Made by a program: the position numbers and the translations under genes
The notes under the pieces: model-generated
Database searches by the model: none
Seen by the model: only the letters and a program-made list of their open reading frames with translations
What the model was told of the DNA's origin: nothing
IMG/VR virus record: IMGVR_UViG_3300028569_000028
Span: 16,012-80,011 of that record
Length of the DNA stretch: 64,000 nt
Source: a virus
Strand: one strand, 5' to 3'
In this document: positions 32,301 to 40,846 of the stretch, one piece after another
Position numbering within the stretch: position 1 is the stretch's first letter
Layout of the letters: each line of letters opens with the position of its first letter

Positions 32301-33950
32301 CTGGAACTCTTCACCCGGATCGATGTCGTTAAGCGTTAAGCCTGTAGCTACTGTAATAAAAGCTGTTCTATAAATTTCATAGAAATAAGTTCTATCATTA
32401 TTGGTGATGATTTCTGAAGGAACTGTAAAGCTTAGAGATGTGTTAGCCGGAATTCCTGTAGCAGTTTGACCATCAAATACTTTTGAAACAGTTATAAGTG
32501 ATGAATCGATATTTCCAGCTGATGCGTCAAGTACGTTACCGCCATCAATGTTTGTAACGGTAACTTCTGTTGAGGTAGTGCTAACGCTAACATCAGATAC
32601 AAGAGAAATTGTTTCGGCAATCTTTGCCATGTAATTTTCTTTTGACTTATTAGAGATTTTATAAATCTCAACTTCTCGTAAATCTCTACCAACTAGACTT
32701 GTATCCGTTGGGGCAACGTCTGTCCCAGAAATATTAAACCAGCAAGCGAATTTATTTGTTGGAGAGTCGAAAGTAAAATAATTAGAATTAAATAATCCTG
32801 AATAAATATTAGAAACGCCTTCAATTTTTGTTAAACTTATAGCAGACCCACTTGAAGTGGCTGATAATTGAAATGTATCTGTAGTAACGTTTACTATGTA
32901 GTATGTATTTGCTTTGTTTATTTCTTTTGGAATAATTCCATAAAGTCTAACTTTTGTATTGTTTGTATACCCATGCGAAGTTACTGTTATAGTTTTTCCA
33001 ACATTGGTACTCTCTACAATACCGCCAGTTCCTGTAGCTGTTATATCAATTTCAGAACCTTCGATTGTATTCTTAAGCTTGATTTTATTAGTATCTACTC
33101 GTATAACGTAATAATTACCAGCTGATAACCCCGTAGGTAATACTAAAGCTCCGGCTGATAGTTTTATTAAGTCATTTGTTTGAAAGTTATGATCGACTGC
33201 ACCAGTTGTAAGATTTATAGTATTTGTTGTAATATTAACATCGGCTGTTACAAATGGAAATTCAATACCACCAGAGAGAGCAGTTGTGGAGTCGAATTGT
33301 TTATGAATTCCTGCACCAGCAGTAGTTACGGCAATACTAAACTCTTCCCCAACATTTATATCATTAGAAGTATTTGTTAAAACATATCTAGAACTTGGAA
33401 CGCCACGGTTAATATTACCATTGGCATCTTTTTTAGCCCAAAGAACTTTATACCCAACTTTTGATTGAGCTGGAAGAAAACCAGACTCGGAAGGAACAAT
33501 AACGCCTTCTAAGCTTAGAGCTTTAACTGCTCCAGCATTTGTGATAAAACCAGCAGAAGTTGTAAAGTCACTGGCAGAAGTTGCCGAGATTTTTTTAATG
33601 CCTTCGCTTGTTGTAAAATACAGGTTTGAGTTAAGCTCGAAATATTTAATTCTAAGCCTTTCCACAAGCTCAGAATAGACTCCAGAAAAGTTTAGGAAGG
33701 TTCCATTACCATCAGAGTCGAAACTTAATTTATTTGAGAAATGGCGAAGAATACGCCCTTTATAAGTGAGTAGTTGTTTTACAACAGTGTCATCATCTGT
33801 TTTATTTCCAAACTCTCCAAAGCCTCGTCTACTCTGAATTACGTTGTCAAAATCAATGACGCAGTTATCAAGAATTTCAGCGGCTCCATCTGGTCTTGCG
33901 AGTTCGTTTGGACTTGTTACCAAGCCTCGGTTGATAGTTAGTACAGACAC
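29364..33950 (-). CDS. Tail nozzle-like protein (tubular protein B / gp10 type), 1,528 aa
   Basis: The start (INRGLVTSPNELARPDGA, then C-V-I-D-F-D-N-V-I-Q-S-R-R-G-F) and the later section R-N-R-I-Y-F-S-K-I-N-Q-P-E with D-S-L-V-V-L-K-E-D-G-V-Y-I-I match the beta-propeller core of podovirus nozzle or tail-stabilising proteins. About twice the usual length, because extra beta modules are inserted: at least three copies of a unit with H-G-(L/Y)-T/A-N-x-x-K/L-V, then T/N-T-Y-Y-x-I, then F-K/Q-L-S. It follows the connector gene by three bases. A tail-tip position and DNA channel role are inferred from the family. Confidence 0.7.
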   Translation of the reverse strand: MSVLTINRGLVTSPNELARPDGAAEILDNCVIDFDNVIQSRRGFGEFGNKTDDDTVVKQLLTYKGRILRHFSNKLSFDSDGNGTFLNFSGVYSELVERLRIKYFELNSNLYFTTSEGIKKISATSASDFTTSAGFITNAGAVKALSLEGVIVPSESGFLPAQSKVGYKVLWAKKDANGNINRGVPSSRYVLTNTSNDINVGEEFSIAVTTAGAGIHKQFDSTTALSGGIEFPFVTADVNITTNTINLTTGAVDHNFQTNDLIKLSAGALVLPTGLSAGNYYVIRVDTNKIKLKNTIEGSEIDITATGTGGIVESTNVGKTITVTSHGYTNNTKVRLYGIIPKEINKANTYYIVNVTTDTFQLSATSSGSAISLTKIEGVSNIYSGLFNSNYFTFDSPTNKFACWFNISGTDVAPTDTSLVGRDLREVEIYKISNKSKENYMAKIAETISLVSDVSVSTTSTEVTVTNIDGGNVLDASAGNIDSSLITVSKVFDGQTATGIPANTSLSFTVPSEIITNNDRTYFYEIYRTAFITVATGLTLNDIDPGEEFQKIAEYAVVEDSSPIPSSITFSDIVPETFRQGGLFLYNNPVTGEGSLQSNEAPPVAHDVAVFKGSAFYANTKERHRVQFNLLSVSQFTSGVSKLYIANSQIVRTYTFVGRNEIVDFTAKKKAETTGGSYFDVMSAQDRVKYRVWFDKGTVSFSFTDTAVNATTEEITIAAHGLATNDKVAISGASLPAGLTAGTYYAIRISDNVFKLSLTVNGTAIDLSSAVGTANILHDSEAPSNDSSILLRVALEGYDNTTQGSVDAFISAFFDIPDFEATDIGSGVIRLTYTDNGNASAVTQSVAAVSWVTPTVFQEGLGENAAANEVLLSGLASQGLSVEDTARSLERIINKDASSPVTAFYLSGPNDLPGIIVLEAKNLLDDPVFLGFSHATTTAVFEPSIPVVKTISNVTAPTTINTTAAHELLPNQDVYVFIKPTTSATILSGRKTVATTPTTTSLTITGFSSTTTYSAFDQAIIFPADVVSDNSSNRNRIYFSKINQPEAVPLVNYIDIGPKDKAIQRIMALRDSLVVLKEDGVYIISGSAAPNFSVRLSDSSALTFAPDTATNLNNLIYVLTSQGVVTVSETGVGIISRNIENKIQEIANAKFNYKLMSWGMASESDRCYIIWLPEKTTDNYATQAFRYNTFTRAWTRWTKPANCGVVNPNDDKIYLGDSSSRPYVLKERKNLERQDQSDREIIRSISAGAINDLTVIISSVAELEAGDVLVQTQYVDINKYNRLLKKLDRDILNSNNYYSTLKAVTGDSLAAKLVQLVAKLNSDGIMVPASSNSNSLIELRDDYNDIINYLNSTIAATGFKNYKLATDLLTYEALVTVVNPRFNTVTLKFMNKFIQGNVSFFKAIKCLVQYAPQHFGKPEMTKQVSEGTFIFDQNNFWGGIVAYSSDRSYDFASVEFFGKGPGYWDGYSWADVTYGGEGNEVPVRTLIPRDKSRCRYLHVQFRHINAREEWKLIGVSLQPREVSSRGYR

Positions 33951-33953
33951 AGC

Positions 33954-35153
33954 TTACCACCTTCTATTGCGTCGCCCTAGAGTGTTCAGTGTATTTACCA
34001 GAGGTGAATGCCTAGACTTAATCTTCTGCATTGCACCTTCAACTCTATTGTCGAGAAATGTTGCAGCATCTTTTTCCATTGTGGCAAGTTTTCTTTCTGC
34101 AGATTGTTTATTTTGCTCATCGCCCATTGCTTCCAAACAAGCAACAGCAACTCGCTGTGCTAAAATAGGATGGAGTTCTGTGGGGATATTTGGAACAAAT
34201 GTTTCCTCTGCAAGCGTTATATAAGAGCCTACAATAAGATCTGGAATATCTGTTGCTACAAAGCTTATTTGTTTAGATACTTGATTGATTGCGTTAAAAC
34301 GCTTATCATAATGAATTATTTTATTTGGGGATACATTTTGAACAAAGTCAAAGAAATTATTCTGGAGAAATATAGCTGGAAGAGTAGATAGTGTTAGTCG
34401 TTTAACACTTAGTGCAGCATTGAAATTTCCACCGATAGATCCAACAGAAGAAGTAGTAAATTTAACACTAAAAGTATTTGCATCAATAACATTAATTTCA
34501 TGGAATCCATCCACAGAAGGAGTTGTATTAGCCCCAGAAATTTGAACAAGTTGTTTATTAGTAAGTCCATGACTAACACTTGTAAATGTGGTTTCTGTTC
34601 CAGAGACTATGTTTGTAAAAGCTCCAGTCTTAGGATTAATCTGGTCAATTTCAGAAGTCTGTGCAATACTAATAATGGTACTGCCAGCAGATTCTATTAC
34701 TAAATGGTTAGGACGCATATAGAAATACATGCGAAGTTTCATTCTATCATTTGCATCAAAGTTAGAAAGAATTACATCGTTGTTTTCTAAATAAAAGCCA
34801 CGGTTATTAATGTACGTTGTGGTGTTTGTGAAATCTGAAATTTCACCTAAAGAATATCTATGCATTTCAAAAATATTATCATTTTCATCAATAAGAGCTA
34901 CATCACGCATTTTATTCCCATGCGCTCTAGAAGGAATAGCATATCTCTTTTTCCCCCCTATTAATGGAAGGTCGATATAGTAAATGAGATGCTCTTCGTG
35001 CATTCTTTGTATAAGCGGCACAAGTCCAATATTGACTTCTTCTGTAGCCATTCTTAATAAATCTTCATCGGTAAAAGACTCTTGAGAATTGGGTATGAAT
35101 GCGCGTCGCTTAATACTGCGAATTAAATCGCCAGTTTTTAAAATGCTACTCAT
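33954..35153 (-). CDS. Tail connector/adaptor (tubular protein A type)
   Basis: 399 aa. The N-terminal helical part (LIRSIKRRAFIPNSQESFTD, LLRMATEEVN) and the C-terminal helices (ILAQRVAVACLEAMGDEQ) resemble gatekeeper/adaptor proteins that join portal and tail in podoviruses. Between them a beta module has been inserted about residues 180-260 (VSHGLTNKQLVQISG... then INVIDANTFSV), the same kind as those in the nozzle next door. Directly upstream of the nozzle gene. Confidence 0.65.
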   Translation of the reverse strand: MSSILKTGDLIRSIKRRAFIPNSQESFTDEDLLRMATEEVNIGLVPLIQRMHEEHLIYYIDLPLIGGKKRYAIPSRAHGNKMRDVALIDENDNIFEMHRYSLGEISDFTNTTTYINNRGFYLENNDVILSNFDANDRMKLRMYFYMRPNHLVIESAGSTIISIAQTSEIDQINPKTGAFTNIVSGTETTFTSVSHGLTNKQLVQISGANTTPSVDGFHEINVIDANTFSVKFTTSSVGSIGGNFNAALSVKRLTLSTLPAIFLQNNFFDFVQNVSPNKIIHYDKRFNAINQVSKQISFVATDIPDLIVGSYITLAEETFVPNIPTELHPILAQRVAVACLEAMGDEQNKQSAERKLATMEKDAATFLDNRVEGAMQKIKSRHSPLVNTLNTLGRRNRRW

Positions 35154-35167
35154 TTTATAGCCTTATA

Positions 35168-35557
35168 TTACTTTCCTAGTTTCTTCTTCAGCATTTCGAA
35201 CATTGCTTCCATTTCTTCTGGAGACATTTCCGAGGCATCTTCTTCCGCTTCCATTTCTGGAGACTCTTCTTCAGAATCCTCAGAAGCTTGACAAAGAGGA
35301 CAGCCTTTGCCTTTACACTTAGGACAAGACTCATCTTCTGATTCTTCGCCATTACCTTCTTGGCTAGATTTCATCTGCATAATCTTCTCAGCCATAGAAA
35401 GTCCTTTTTTAAGACCTTCTGGAGAGTCAGACATAACAGATACTTTTTTCATGCCTTTTTTGCCAATCATGTCTTTCATTGGAGAATACATGTCATTTGA
35501 CATTTCTTTTGAAAGTTCTTTGAGCATCTCAGACTTAGCTTTTGCTTTCTTTTCCAT
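35168..35557 (-). CDS. Acidic protein with CxxCxGxGCxxC zinc knuckle
   Basis: 129 aa. Basic, Met-rich N-terminal half (GKKGMKKVSVMSD), then an acidic Ser/Glu-rich half interrupted by C-P-K-C-K-G-K-G-C-P-L-C, the half-site of a DnaJ-type zinc finger. Heads its own unit: a late motif lies 28 bases upstream and AAAGGAG precedes the ATG. Function unknown; perhaps an assembly chaperone or a minor head protein for the connector-nozzle genes that follow. Confidence 0.62.
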   Translation of the reverse strand: MEKKAKAKSEMLKELSKEMSNDMYSPMKDMIGKKGMKKVSVMSDSPEGLKKGLSMAEKIMQMKSSQEGNGEESEDESCPKCKGKGCPLCQASEDSEEESPEMEAEEDASEMSPEEMEAMFEMLKKKLGK

Positions 35558-35584
35558 AGTTTATAGCTCCTTTGTGCCACATAA

Positions 35585-35596
35585 TATAAGGGTGTT
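35585..35596 (-). promoter_or_regulatory. Late promoter motif, copy 2
   Basis: AACACCCTTATA on the - strand, 28 bases before the zinc-knuckle gene and so before the connector and nozzle genes. Confidence 0.75.
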
Positions 35597-35649
35597 ATTT
35601 GTTAATTTATTAATATTATTAATTATTTATGTAAAAACAAAGAGTTAGA

Positions 35650-35680
35650 AAAGAAAAAGGCCCCTATATGGAGCCCTTTT
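35650..35680 (-). terminator. Intrinsic terminator
   Basis: On the - strand, AAAAGGGCTCC - ATAT - AGGGGCCTTTTTCTTTTC: a GC stem with one bulge and a T-rich tail, just after the stop of the 281-aa gene at 35685. It separates this unit from the promoter copy at 35585. Confidence 0.75.
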
Positions 35681-35684
35681 ATTA

Positions 35685-36530
35685 TTAATCTTGTTGATAA
35701 ATTTCAAACTTACTGATTCGTATTATGTCGGAGCTAGATGCGCCTACAAAATTAAAAGATAGATTATAGTAACCCGGACCACCATCGGCAACACCCGGAC
35801 CACCATCGGCAAGTCTTGTTAAATCAAACTCATGATAACCATTTGCTGCAACCGATGCTAAAATTTGTGCCGTTGTAGCTGTAAGTGCTGATTCTGCTCC
35901 ATGATCTGTCCAATAAATTGCGTAAGTTCCAGATCCTTCAATAGAATCAACGTAAAGTCTAACTTTCAAGTTACTAGATTTTGTCTCAGTAGTTATAGCT
36001 GCTGATCTAGGATAAATAATTCCATAGTTATTTTCTCCTACGATATCAAAACCAACTTGAATTAATTTTCCTTCTTGTAAGTTACTACTCCCAGTAGTAT
36101 TCTCGTGTACCGCAGGGGCAGAGTATGAATTATTAATAAACATTCTAGTATGGTAAAGACTTAAATTAGAAGGCGGTTGAGATGATTGAAAATTAATATC
36201 AAATTCGGAAGCCTGAACTTCAGATCTTGGTATTTCTAAAAATCCACCATCAAAGTCTAATATTACCAATTTTTGAATTTCAAACGAATCTCTAGCTTGA
36301 TTTGAAACTAAAAAAGACCCCACTGGAGTAGATAAAGTTGCGTCAAATTCAACAATTTCATACTGACTTCCAGAAGAACTTTTATACACCACATTAACTC
36401 TGTACCAATTACTAGAGTCAGAAAAATAAGAATCTGCAACAACCATAGCATGTTGCAAAAGCTCAGATTTAGAAAGAGTAAAAGCGGCAGTTTGTCCTTT
36501 ATAAGTGGACGGTTTTGTTATTATAGCCAT
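35685..36530 (-). CDS. Virion beta protein, paralogue of 144-aa neighbour (281 aa)
   Basis: The N-terminal 125 residues align with the whole of the 144-aa protein two genes upstream: I-x-K-P-S-x-Y-K-G, F-S-x-x-S-x-W-x-x-V, Y-K-S, I-V-x-F-D, A-R-x-S-F-x-I, L-V-I-x-D-x-D-G. The rest is a second beta domain (YGIIYPRSAAI, HEFDLTRLADG) with a duplicated G-G-P-G-V-A-D turn. Most likely a tail fibre or head decoration component; no enzyme motif. Confidence 0.6.
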   Translation of the reverse strand: MAIITKPSTYKGQTAAFTLSKSELLQHAMVVADSYFSDSSNWYRVNVVYKSSSGSQYEIVEFDATLSTPVGSFLVSNQARDSFEIQKLVILDFDGGFLEIPRSEVQASEFDINFQSSQPPSNLSLYHTRMFINNSYSAPAVHENTTGSSNLQEGKLIQVGFDIVGENNYGIIYPRSAAITTETKSSNLKVRLYVDSIEGSGTYAIYWTDHGAESALTATTAQILASVAANGYHEFDLTRLADGGPGVADGGPGYYNLSFNFVGASSSDIIRISKFEIYQQD

Positions 36531-36541
36531 TTTTATTCTCC

Positions 36542-37513
36542 TTAAACTTTAATAATTAGACGAAGATTAGCATTTGTATCTGGACTTGGAATATTAAAAG
36601 TAGTAGAGCCGTTTCCAGACCCGTAAGAAACTCCAATCAATGTAAAAAGAGCAGAGTATGTTGATCTGCTAACAGCAGAACCATCACATAAAAGCCACCC
36701 AGAAGGAGCCGAGGAACCAGCATATATCTGTATTACTCCTACTGGAATAAGTCCACTTGTTGCAACTATAGAATCTGCGTAGGACTTTGCAGAATTTAGA
36801 GTTGTAACATCAGCTGCTAGTCTAGTAACCTCTTCTGTAGCTATAATTGCCGCAAAGTCCATTAGTTTAGACTCTGTATAAGACTTTGCCGAGTTTAGAG
36901 TTGTAACATCAGCTGCTATTCTAGTATTTACTTCTTCAGTTAAACTAGTAGATAAAGCAGTATCGGCTGCTAGTCTAGTAACCTCTTCTGTAGCCAAAGC
37001 TGCCCAAAACGGCCATACTTTGGAATCTGCGTAAGACTTTGCCGAGTTTAGAGTCGTAACATCAGCAGCAGTTCTATTACTTACTTCTTGACTTAAACTT
37101 GTAGATAAAGCAGTATCAGCTGCTAGTCTAGTAACCTCTTCTGTAGCTATAATTGCCGCAAAGTCCATTAGTTTAGACTCTGTATAAGACTTTGCAGAAT
37201 TTAGAGTTGTTGTATCTGCAGAATTTCTCGCAGAAACCTCAGAGCTAATTTCAGAATCAGTGTAAGACTTTGCGGAATTTAAAGTATTCGTATCTGCTGT
37301 TTGTCTGTTTGTAACTTCAGAACTTAAAGCAGAATCTAAACTTGATAATTCGCTTATAACCTCTGATTTTTTTTGATCGGCATAAGCCTTTAGAGGAGCT
37401 TCCAGAGTACTAGCCTTTATAGACTTCGATACTCCACCAGTGGAAACAAGTAGTAAGTCATCGGCACTAAGGCTCGTGACTTTTTCGGATAACTGTGATA
37501 ATTTTTTATTCAT
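36542..37513 (-). CDS. Tail collar-domain fibre protein (323 aa)
   Basis: Residues 60-250 are repeats of T-L-N-S-A-K-S-Y-(T/A)-(D/E)-S with flanking E-V-T/S-x-R-x-A-A-D, a trimeric coiled-coil or triple-beta fibre shaft. The C-terminal 65 residues form a phage tail collar domain: G-V-I-Q-I-Y-A-G-S-S-A-P-S-G-W-L-L-C-D-G, then G-S-G-N-G-S-T-T-F-N-I-P. Tail collar domains tip many receptor-binding fibres. Confidence 0.78.
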   Translation of the reverse strand: MNKKLSQLSEKVTSLSADDLLLVSTGGVSKSIKASTLEAPLKAYADQKKSEVISELSSLDSALSSEVTNRQTADTNTLNSAKSYTDSEISSEVSARNSADTTTLNSAKSYTESKLMDFAAIIATEEVTRLAADTALSTSLSQEVSNRTAADVTTLNSAKSYADSKVWPFWAALATEEVTRLAADTALSTSLTEEVNTRIAADVTTLNSAKSYTESKLMDFAAIIATEEVTRLAADVTTLNSAKSYADSIVATSGLIPVGVIQIYAGSSAPSGWLLCDGSAVSRSTYSALFTLIGVSYGSGNGSTTFNIPSPDTNANLRLIIKV

Positions 37514-37533
37514 TATTTACTCCGTTTGTATTA

Positions 37534-37968
37534 CTATAGTACTAAGAATTCTTCAGATTCTAATAAAAGAGCAGCTCCATCTTCTAGTAATAGTACAAAC
37601 TCTTCACTTTCCGAGCCAGTATAAAGTTCTAGATCAAAATCTAACGTATTCAAATCATTTCTTTCTAATTTTAAAATTTCACCGTCAAGATCAACAATTA
37701 CCAAAGATTCAATCTGGAATGATGTTCTTGCTTTTTCAGAAGCAGAAAACATCCCATACATAAAACCATCAGCTGAGTCAAAATTAACAATAATTCTCTG
37801 ATTTCCTTCGGTGCTTTTATAGTTAAGATAAACTTTATGCCACTTGGAAAAACTAGAAAATTGTAAATTAGAAGATACGATATGATTATTTATTAGATTT
37901 GTTTTAAAAAGGGTAATTTCTACAGGAGTGCCTTTATAAATAACACTTGGTTTTGATATAATAGACAT
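37534..37968 (-). CDS. Small virion beta protein (144 aa)
   Basis: Aligns over its length with the N-terminal domain of the 281-aa protein, so the two arose by duplication. The last 25 residues are a repetitive Leu/Glu tail (LLLEDGAALLLESEEF). Follows the coiled-coil fibre gene after a terminator, so expression may depend on read-through or weak initiation. Confidence 0.58.
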   Translation of the reverse strand: MSIISKPSVIYKGTPVEITLFKTNLINNHIVSSNLQFSSFSKWHKVYLNYKSTEGNQRIIVNFDSADGFMYGMFSASEKARTSFQIESLVIVDLDGEILKLERNDLNTLDFDLELYTGSESEEFVLLLEDGAALLLESEEFLVL

Positions 37969-37977
37969 TTTTTATTC

Positions 37978-38007
37978 CTTAAAAATAGAGGGGACTTACG
38001 TCCCCTC
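37978..38007 (-). terminator. Intrinsic terminator
   Basis: Perfect 8-bp stem GAGGGGAC / GTCCCCTC with a 4-base loop, followed on the - strand by TATTTTT. Lies 11 bases after the stop of the 936-aa fibre gene. Confidence 0.85.
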
Positions 38008-38017
38008 CCCCAATAAA

Positions 38018-40828
38018 TTAGTAGTAGTAAGTTATGAAAATGCTATCGCCTTCTTCAATTTTTTCTTCACCGCTTGGGTTAGCAAAAGAATTGATCCAAG
38101 TAAGACGAGTTTTACCGCCAACAACGCTGACAGTATAATCTTCATCTTTATGAACAGAAAGACGATTTACACAAACAATAAGAGAATTAGCAACTACTTC
38201 TCTTTCAAGTTCAATGTAGCCAAGTTCAGAACTAATAACAGTTTTTTGTTTACCAAAAGCTTTAGCTTCGATAACATCCAAACGTTGATCTAGAGCTTCT
38301 TCAGCAGAAGTTGCTCTTGAAACTTCATTAGAAACAGAACCTTCTACAGCTGTAATATCACTTTCTGCAGTGGTCATACGACCTTCTAGAGATGTGATAT
38401 TTTGTTCAGCATTAAGCATTTGAGATTGAAGAGTAGAAACGTCAGACTCTACTTCGTCCATACGGCCTTCAAGAGCAACAACGTCACCCTCAGCAGTATC
38501 CATACGGCCTTCAAGAGCTACAATATCGCCCTCAGCAGTATCCATTCTACCTTCAAGAGCTACTACATCTCCTTCAGCAGTTGTAAGTCTAGAATTAAGT
38601 CCAGACTCTACACCCATAGCTCTTATTTCTTCGTCATCAATAGCAGACTGAAGAGAAGCTTCTACGCCCATAGCACGAGACATCTCTGAGCTAACAGCAC
38701 TTGTTCTATCAGAAATTTCTTGAGTAATTTGAGATTGTAAAGAACCCTCAACTCCCATAGCTCTAGTTTCTTCAGAATCAATATTACCTTGAAGAGTTTG
38801 TTCTGCACTTTCAGCACGAGACTCCTCAGAATCGATCTGAGATTGTAGAGAACCTTCCACACCCATTGCACGAGATTCTTCAGAATCAATTTGAGACTGC
38901 AAAGATCCCTCAACGCCCATAGCGCGAGTTTCTTCTGCATCGATATTATCTTGAAGAACTTGTTCTGCACTTTCAGCGCGAGACTCTTCTGAATCAATTT
39001 GAGACTGTAAAGACCCTTCAATACCTGTTGCACGAGTTACTTCTGCATCAATTGCATCTTGAAGATCTTGTTCAGCAGCTTGAGCACGAGCTACTTCCTC
39101 TCCTAGAGCAGAAGAAGAACCTGTACCTAGAGCAGAAATTGCTCCTTGTAGGCTAGAATCTGCAGACTGGAAAGCAGCAATTACTTCTGTCAATGAATCA
39201 AGAGCAGCTGGATCAACATTACTTAGAATATTGTTGATTTGGTTTTGTAGACCTTGGTCAGCAGAAATACGAGCTGATTCTTCAGAATCAATCTGAGATT
39301 GCAAAGACCCTTCTACGCCCATAGCTCTAGTTTCTTCAGAATCAATTTGACCCTGTAGAGAACCTTCTACACCCATAGCACGAGACATTTCTTGAGAAAC
39401 AGCATCTTCTCTGTCAGAAACTTCTTGAGTAACTTGGTTTTGAAGCTTACTGATACCTTCTACTAGAGAATCAGTAGAAACTACTTCTCCAGACATTTCA
39501 ACATCAAGAAGAGAAAGCTCAGATTGCTGAACTCTTTCTTCAGTAAAGAACTTATTAACCATTCCTTCTTGTACGTTATCACTGTTAATAGCGAAATCGC
39601 CATTAGCAAAAGTAACGCTTAATCCAGCATTTGGATCAGAAGATAAAGAAACATCGCCTAACTGGATTGTATTACCAGAAAGGAATAGATCTTTAAATTT
39701 CTTGGTAGAAGAACCTAAATCATAAGCTTCATCTGTATCTGGGATAATGCTTCCAGAAATATTTCCAAGTTTTGTTTGAACTCTTTCATTTGTGAAGTAA
39801 AGGTTAGACCCTTCAACTACTTCACTAGTAGTAAGATCATCAATTTGCTGTTGTAAAGAACCTTCGACACCCATAGCACGAGTTTCTTCAGAAGAAACCG
39901 CTGTAATTCTGTCAGAAACTTCTTGATCAAGAGCATCTTGAATAGACTCTTCCACACCCATAGCACGAGACATTTCTGAACTAACAGCAGATGTTCTGTC
40001 AGAAACTTCTTGCGTGATTTGACTTTGTAGAGAACCCTCAACTCCCATAGCACGAGACATCTCTGAGCTAACAGCAGATGTTCTATCTGAGATTTCTTGA
40101 GTGATTTGACCCTGTAGAGAACCTTCTACGCCCATAGCACGAGTTTCTTCAGAATCAATTTCTTCCTGAAGACCTTGCTCAGCAGATTGAGCACGAGAAA
40201 CTTCAGATGTAATTTGAGACTGTAGAGAACCTTCTACGCCCATTGCGCGAGTTTCTTCGTCTTCAATTTTACCATCAAGAACGATATCAGCAGCTTCACG
40301 AGCTGACTCTTCAGAGTCAATATTAGACTGGAGAGTTGATTCAGCAGTTTGAGCACGAGAAATTTCTTCTCCCAAAGCTGATGTTGAACCAGTTCCCAAT
40401 GCTGATATTGCATCTACTAAGTTTTGATCGGCTTGTTGGAAAGCTTGTACAACTTCTGTCAAAGAATCTAGGGCACCCGGATCTACGTTACTCAAAATAT
40501 TGTTAATTTGAGATTGTAGACCTGCATCTCCAGCAATACGTGAAGTTTCTTCTGCATTTAGAGCTGACTGTAAAGAACCTTCTGCAGCAACTGCACGAGA
40601 CTCTTCTGTTTCAAGAGCACTTTCAAGATCTGATCTTAATTCATCTACTTGAGATTTAAAGGCAATTTCTTGCCCTTTGGACAATACTTCACCATCTGAA
40701 CCAAGCTTCAAGAGTTCAATCTCTCCAGCTGGGCCTTCAATTCGTAAAGATTGGCCACTTAGAAGTTTAATTTTCGATCCGTCAACGGCATCGTTTTTAA
40801 TAAACTTCTTTTTAATTTGTTGAGCCAT
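38018..40828 (-). CDS. Long coiled-coil tail fibre (936 aa)
   Basis: Nearly all of the chain is built from 18-residue units of the form E-E-T/S-R-A-M-G-V-E-G-S-L-Q-S-Q-I-D-S (7+11, a coiled-coil spacing) and, near the C-terminus, six 14-residue units like T-A-E-G-D-V-V-A-L-E-G-R-M-D. An 80-residue block (NNILSNVDPxALDSLTEV ... ISALGTGS) occurs twice, once early and once mid-protein. The last 75 residues are a globular beta domain. This is a thin trimeric fibre. Residues 1-50 probably attach it to the virion. GGGGAGAGCG is its ribosome site. Confidence 0.75.
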   Translation of the reverse strand: MAQQIKKKFIKNDAVDGSKIKLLSGQSLRIEGPAGEIELLKLGSDGEVLSKGQEIAFKSQVDELRSDLESALETEESRAVAAEGSLQSALNAEETSRIAGDAGLQSQINNILSNVDPGALDSLTEVVQAFQQADQNLVDAISALGTGSTSALGEEISRAQTAESTLQSNIDSEESAREAADIVLDGKIEDEETRAMGVEGSLQSQITSEVSRAQSAEQGLQEEIDSEETRAMGVEGSLQGQITQEISDRTSAVSSEMSRAMGVEGSLQSQITQEVSDRTSAVSSEMSRAMGVEESIQDALDQEVSDRITAVSSEETRAMGVEGSLQQQIDDLTTSEVVEGSNLYFTNERVQTKLGNISGSIIPDTDEAYDLGSSTKKFKDLFLSGNTIQLGDVSLSSDPNAGLSVTFANGDFAINSDNVQEGMVNKFFTEERVQQSELSLLDVEMSGEVVSTDSLVEGISKLQNQVTQEVSDREDAVSQEMSRAMGVEGSLQGQIDSEETRAMGVEGSLQSQIDSEESARISADQGLQNQINNILSNVDPAALDSLTEVIAAFQSADSSLQGAISALGTGSSSALGEEVARAQAAEQDLQDAIDAEVTRATGIEGSLQSQIDSEESRAESAEQVLQDNIDAEETRAMGVEGSLQSQIDSEESRAMGVEGSLQSQIDSEESRAESAEQTLQGNIDSEETRAMGVEGSLQSQITQEISDRTSAVSSEMSRAMGVEASLQSAIDDEEIRAMGVESGLNSRLTTAEGDVVALEGRMDTAEGDIVALEGRMDTAEGDVVALEGRMDEVESDVSTLQSQMLNAEQNITSLEGRMTTAESDITAVEGSVSNEVSRATSAEEALDQRLDVIEAKAFGKQKTVISSELGYIELEREVVANSLIVCVNRLSVHKDEDYTVSVVGGKTRLTWINSFANPSGEEKIEEGDSIFITYYY
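38455..38590 (-). repeat. 42-bp tandem repeats in fibre gene
   Basis: Three to four nearly identical 42-bp units encode the 14-residue coiled-coil repeats (core V-A-L-E-G-R-M). Differences are mainly at third codon positions. Such repeats can change copy number by recombination and so alter fibre length. Confidence 0.75.
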
Positions 40829-40846
40829 TCGCTCTCCCCTTGTTGT

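Noticed and set aside
38402-40600. Regularly spaced DNA repeats that resemble a CRISPR array
   Set aside because: The repeats are in frame, translate to coiled-coil units and have no unique spacers.
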